Origin: Margaritifera margaritifera
Taxonomy: Eukaryota; Mollusca; Bivalvia; Unionida; Margaritiferidae
DNA length: 64,000 nt
Reading direction: 5' to 3'
Assembly: GCA_029931535.1 (NCBI GenBank)
Contig: JAQPZY010001500.1
Span: 310,001-374,000 of the forward strand
The position numbers were made by a program, and so were the translations under genes. Positions 54,701 to 60,700 of this stretch are shown here, in pieces; position 1 is the first letter of the stretch, and the number at the start of each line of letters is the position of its first letter. The notes below the pieces were generated by a model, which saw nothing but the letters and a program-made list of their open reading frames with translations, was not told the DNA's origin and ran no database searches.

Positions 54701-57700
54701 TTATCTGAATTATGGTCTCAAGTGGAAAAAGATAACCAAAGTATTACAAGAAAAATAAAGCACTCTTATTTATAAATAAAATTTGGCTAATCAAAAATCT
54801 TGATGTTAAGTTTTCAAGACCATCAATGCTCATTGTCTGGATTAAAAAAAGATGATAATATAGGGACATAACAAGAGAACATTTTTTGAGGAGCCTGCCT
54901 TTTATTTCGTCAAGTAAAGCTCTTTAACACCAAGGTCAATAAAGGGAGTGTCAAAGATATATGGATTGATGTGCGGATGGATGCACATATGGATGCCAAA
55001 GTGAGCGATATGTTGTGCTTCCACCAAGGTAGGCTCAACAAAAATCTACGGGAATTTACACCAGCCTTGATTGATTCATCATTCTATACCATCTTGACTA
55101 AGCCATAACATTTATAAAAATGCCTCTTAGGACAAAAAAACAATACAATCTGTTCATTAGCAAACTTAAATCCTAATATTGAACAAAAAAGCATTCAAAT
55201 GTGGTTTGTATTCCTCAATAGTAAATATTAAAGAATTGGAATGACCTTGAGGAGGTTAATAAATGGAACAATGTTTACAAGGACAACTTGTGGCACACAT
55301 TTAAAAGAAGACATGATTTCTGAGATAGCTTTAAAAGAAGAAACCATATTGCGCCAGTTTATCTTCACTGTCAGCTACCTTTTTCAAAATCATCTTTATC
55401 AAATTTACTGTAATGGCCAGTGCAACTCAGTTAATAGAATGCGATTACTAAGGTGGCAGGGGATAGTTTCGTAAATTGGCCCCTGTCAAATTTCTTAACT
55501 TAAGGATATGGTGTGAGTTTTTCAGATATTATTGTTTAATAATTAAAGATATGGATATATTTGTGAGTTAGGTATTTCATGCTTGTATTGTTCTTGAAAT
55601 TGATGTGAGGCATGTACACCTCCCATAGTTACTTCGCAGTATGTAGACAGTTAAATACCAATAGTTGGCTAGGAAGAAAAGCTAGACACCCATAGCAGTA
55701 GACATGTGGGTTTAAGGCAAGTAGAATATCTCAAAAACAGCTTGGATGGCAACTATTTTGAATTGCATCAAGCTGTTTAGTACACAATGTTTTCCAAAAA
55801 TTATCACCTAGGGAAAGGGCTTGTGTTTGCATTGTGAGCATCACTTGGTGTCAAAAATGACCTTAGGACGTGAAAAATGCAGGTATAAATTTGGGGTTGG
55901 GGTGCATTAACTTTATTTGCTGTGAACTGCCATTGACATGTTAGGTCAAGTGAATAATATTCTTATGTTTTGCATTAATACAGTTATCCAAAAATATGTA
56001 CCTTATTGACCTCACTTGTGTATTTTATTTTTCATGATTTTTTATATTAGGTAGGTGGATTTGGCATTAAATTCGTGCATAAAAATTGTCCCTTGCACCC
56101 TAAACCATGTATTAGGCTCAGCTGACCTAATTACATATTTTTCATTTGTTATATTTCAGGTGCAACTTACCTACAACTAGTCGCCTGTCATCAAAAGGAT
56201 CCCACTCAAAATCAGACACCTTGCTGCCATTATGTATCCAAGGTAACCCAGTGTCTGGCAAACGGCCTGGTTGATTCAACTGAAATACACAACAATATGC
56301 AAACTTTTCACATTAAAGACACGAGACATATATTTAAAAAATATTTTCATATTACAAAAACAAAACCAGAAACAAGTGATTGTAAAGGAAATCAAAGACA
56401 TCTATATGTTAGGCAGTAAATTATACCAACTTTATGGCTAATTGTAAAGGAAATCAAAGATGTCAATATGTTAGGCAGTAAATTATATCAACTTTATGGC
56501 TGATTGTAAAGGAAATCAAGATGTATATATGTTAGGCAGTAAATTAAATCAACTTTATGGCCAGAATATTAAAGCATTGGCCTGAGCAGGCCAGTTTACA
56601 ATATAACTTCCTAATCATTTCCTGAGCATATCATAAACAAATGCAATGCCCATAAACATGTTTTGTCTTATGTTGGTACATGTAACAGTAATAATATCAG
56701 ACTCTTTGTAAGTGAAGTTGTTCTTTCTATCTTTTTCACTGTATTATTTTTGCAAAAATAATATGCTACTGAACTGGCTAGCTAAATAACACTAGGTGTT
56801 TTACAGTTCTTTTGCATACATGTACAGTGCTCCCTCTCTATAATGCCCATCTTTAAAAGTGACTAATGTTACAAGTGAGGGAGCCTGAAACTGAGGGATG
56901 TTCATACAAAAATAAAGTATTTCCAATGTGAAATTGCATCACAATTTTGGTTCTCATTAGCCAAGAACTAAAATAAAATGAAATAAATTAAGTAGCAAGG
57001 ATAAAACAAAATACCAGACCCATGTTGTAAGTGGGGCATTGGTATATTGAGGGGTTTTATAGTGAGGGACCAATGTATTGAGTAGTACCTAGCAATTCTG
57101 AATTTATCTGGATCCATAAAAAATATTCATTGCAAGCAAGTACTGGTTAAAATTTACATTGCAGTATTTTATCACAAGCATGTATTCTTTAGGTTTGAAG
57201 AGGGTTCCCCATTCAAGCCAGGAATTCATAATAGTGATAATTTTTATAGTGTGCAACATAAAAAAACAAAAGTCCCTCAAAGGGACTGATACTCTACTGG
57301 TCAAAAAGAATTTCCAGGTATCCAAGATTAAAGACTGCTTCTTTTTAACTGCTGAGTGTTGAAACCATCTCTGATATTCTGGATCCCATAATAAGATATT
57401 CAAAATGGCCATACTGGATGTAAGATTGGCACCATTTTTATTTCAAACCAAGTAAACATCACAAGAAATCTTTTGGTACCCTGTCAGTATGACCATCCAA
57501 CCAGAAGGAATAGCAATAACAAGATTTTCAAGATGGCCAGTCTAGCCGACATATTGGATGTAAGATCAGCACCATTTTCATTTAGGACAAACTAGATATC
57601 ACAAGAAGTCTTTTAGTGAAAACCCCATGTTCCCATGTTGACATGACCATTCACTCAGGAGGAGTAGTGATATCAAGATTTTCAAGATTGCAGCCATGGT

Positions 57701-60700
57701 GACAGTACTTGAGATCGGCATAACTTTCATTTAGGACCGACTAGATACTATAAGAAGTGTTCTGGTGAAAACCCCATGTTGATATGACTTTCTGTTTAGT
57801 GGAAGTAGCGATAGAAAGATTTTCAAGATGGCTGCCATTTTGGATGTCTGATCAGCACCATTTTTATTTAAGAACTACTAAATATTATAATAAGTCTTTT
57901 GGTGAAAATTCATGTCCACATGACCATCCATAGATTTTCAAGATGGCCTTCATGGTGGCCATGTTGGATGTAAAATTGATTCCATTTTCATTTACGATAA
58001 ACTAGACATCATAAAAAGTCTTTTGGTAAAACCCCACATCAATATGACTTTCCATTCAGAAGGGATAGCAATAACAAGATTTTCAAGATGAATGCTGTGG
58101 CAGCCTTACTGAATGTTAGATCGGCACAAATTTGATTTGGGACCAACAAGACATCATAAGAAGTCTTTTAGTGAAATTCCCATCTCAATATGAGCATTTG
58201 TTCAGGAATAGTAGCAATAATAAGATTTTGTATGTATGTATGTATTAGTGTTTGACAACACATCTGTGCAATAATGGCTATATAGTGCCAATTAAAAGTA
58301 AAGTTCTCAAAATGTAAAAAGTAAAAATTATATAAAATTCTTCAAATATAGTTCTCATCAATATAAAAGCTGTATGCCAAATTTAATTGAAATCTAACAA
58401 TACTTGGTAATGCTGCAAAAACTGAGGTCAGGAGGACTGACAATCAGGTGAAATAACTCCTGTAAATGATGGCTGAAATCCAAGAAAAATAGGAAAGGTC
58501 CTGCTGCAGAAAGTGAAATCAGGAGGATCGGCAATCATGGGGAAAACTCTGGTAAAAGATGTAATGGAATGCTGGAAATTGTACTTATTCAAGGCCTCAT
58601 CAATATAAAGCTGCATACCAAATTTGTCTGAAATCCAGCAATCCTTGGTAAAGTTAAGCTGTGGAAACACAAGTTAGGAGGTCAGGCAATCATGGGCCAT
58701 AATCCCTCTAATTACAACACAGAAGGATAAAATTGAACTCTTTCAAGGTTTCATCATTATATAGCTGCATACCAAATTTGGATAAAATCCAATATATCCC
58801 AGAAAAGTTATCTTGTGAAAACCAAACTGCTTATGGATGGAAGGAAAATAAACTTATGGATGGACCTGGACTAATTTAAAAATAGGCATAAAAAGGCATA
58901 TCCAGATTTTACACTATCTGATGTAGATCAAGAGATTTGTAAATAACTGGCTTTGACTAAAAGTTTAGATTCCATACTTGTAGATTAATGTAAACACTAA
59001 GAGATGCCAGAAGGCAAAGTGAATATAATGTGCATCAGATGTTTTCAATGTAGTAAGCATTCTATTTTACTAAATATAGCACCCTTGCCTTTTTACTAAA
59101 ATTGTACATGTATGTAGCGAAACCATTATGACTTGAACTCAAAGCATCCAAGTAAATCAGTTTGAGCAATTAGTAGCTTAAGTTAACAAGCTTGAATTTT
59201 CTCAGTGGCTTGTATCAATGTTTGATGCTGTAGACATAAGTCAATGATACAAATATGGGATATTCATTGATAACAATGTCTGATTCAGAGGCAAAGCTGG
59301 TTTCTTAACTGGAATACAGATAGATTGATAGATGAATACATGCAGAGAGACTGAGAATGATAGACAAGCAAAAACAAATTCAGGCTGTTATTTTTATCTA
59401 GAACTACTAATCAGAATAAATTTCAACAAGCTCATTGACTTTTTTTTCTTCATCATATCCACACTTTTGTAGATATAATGTGATTGGTCATGTCTGTCTG
59501 TCTGTCTGCATTATGTGTACATAGGTCCATGTATCAAACTGTCCATCACTCAGTTCACTTTGTTACCTGAACTCTATCAACATAAGAAAGGAAGAACAGT
59601 TTAATTCCTAATGTAGAATATATTGAAATTAAAATTATTTTGGCTTTTTCTGTATACTAGTTCATGACTAGGAATTGTTTAGATAAGGCGACAGAGTGGC
59701 AAGAACATGCTGATACCTCAGATAAATAAAATCTCTGCAAGTACAAAGATAAAATTAATAGCTAGGAGGGTCTGAGCAGCTCATACTTGATTTAGGATAA
59801 TCAAAGCGGTTCCCAGGTCTGACTGTCATCTATTCAAACAGATGTCGTCTGTAAGGGTCAAACATTTGATAGTTTATGTTATATCATGAATTTTTTTCAG
59901 TCAGAAAGGTCTTCATGCAAGGATGCTTTCTGTCATGTTTGGTCAAATTCCATTCAGCAGTTTTAAAGAAGCTGATGAAAGGCTTTTTCTAGTTTTGGTA
60001 ATGCCAGCCATATTTGATGGCAGATTGGCATCATTTGTGCAAACTATAAAGGTCTTCATACCAGGATGCCCTCTGTGAAGTTTGGTAAAAAAATTATTCA
60101 GTAGTGTCAGAGAAGAAATTGTTTCAAGGTTTCTCTATTTTTAGTAACCATGGCCATATCTGATGGTTGATCAGCATTTTTTTTAAATATAAATTTTAAA
60201 GGTCTTCATGACAGGATGCCTTCTTTAAAAATTGATCAAATTCTGTTCAGTTATTTTAGAAAAGCCATATAAAGGTTGTTGTTTTTTCAGTAATGATTAT
60301 CATATTTCATTGGGATCAGCATTATTTCTACATACCTCAAAGACCTTTATGTCAGGATGCTCTTTCCTTTATCTTTTTGTAAACAAGTATTACAATGTGT
60401 AATGTCAAGAAGACCACCATCTTAATTTTGTTTCTTCTTTTTACTTTTAATCTCCAAGTTAATTGTTCTAGTCAGGTGAGAAATGGTTGGTAAATTGAAC
60501 TTGTCAGGTGTTCACAAGAAATAAATTTTATTACAGAACTTGTTCTAACATTACAATTTAATCCCAATAACACATCCATTAAATTATTTAATTCTGATCA
60601 ATAATGGAGAAAGAGTGTAATTCATAAATCTGTAAATAAATGGTAGATGACCCAAATATTTTCTTGATATTTTTCATATAATGATTTCATAATGTTTAAA

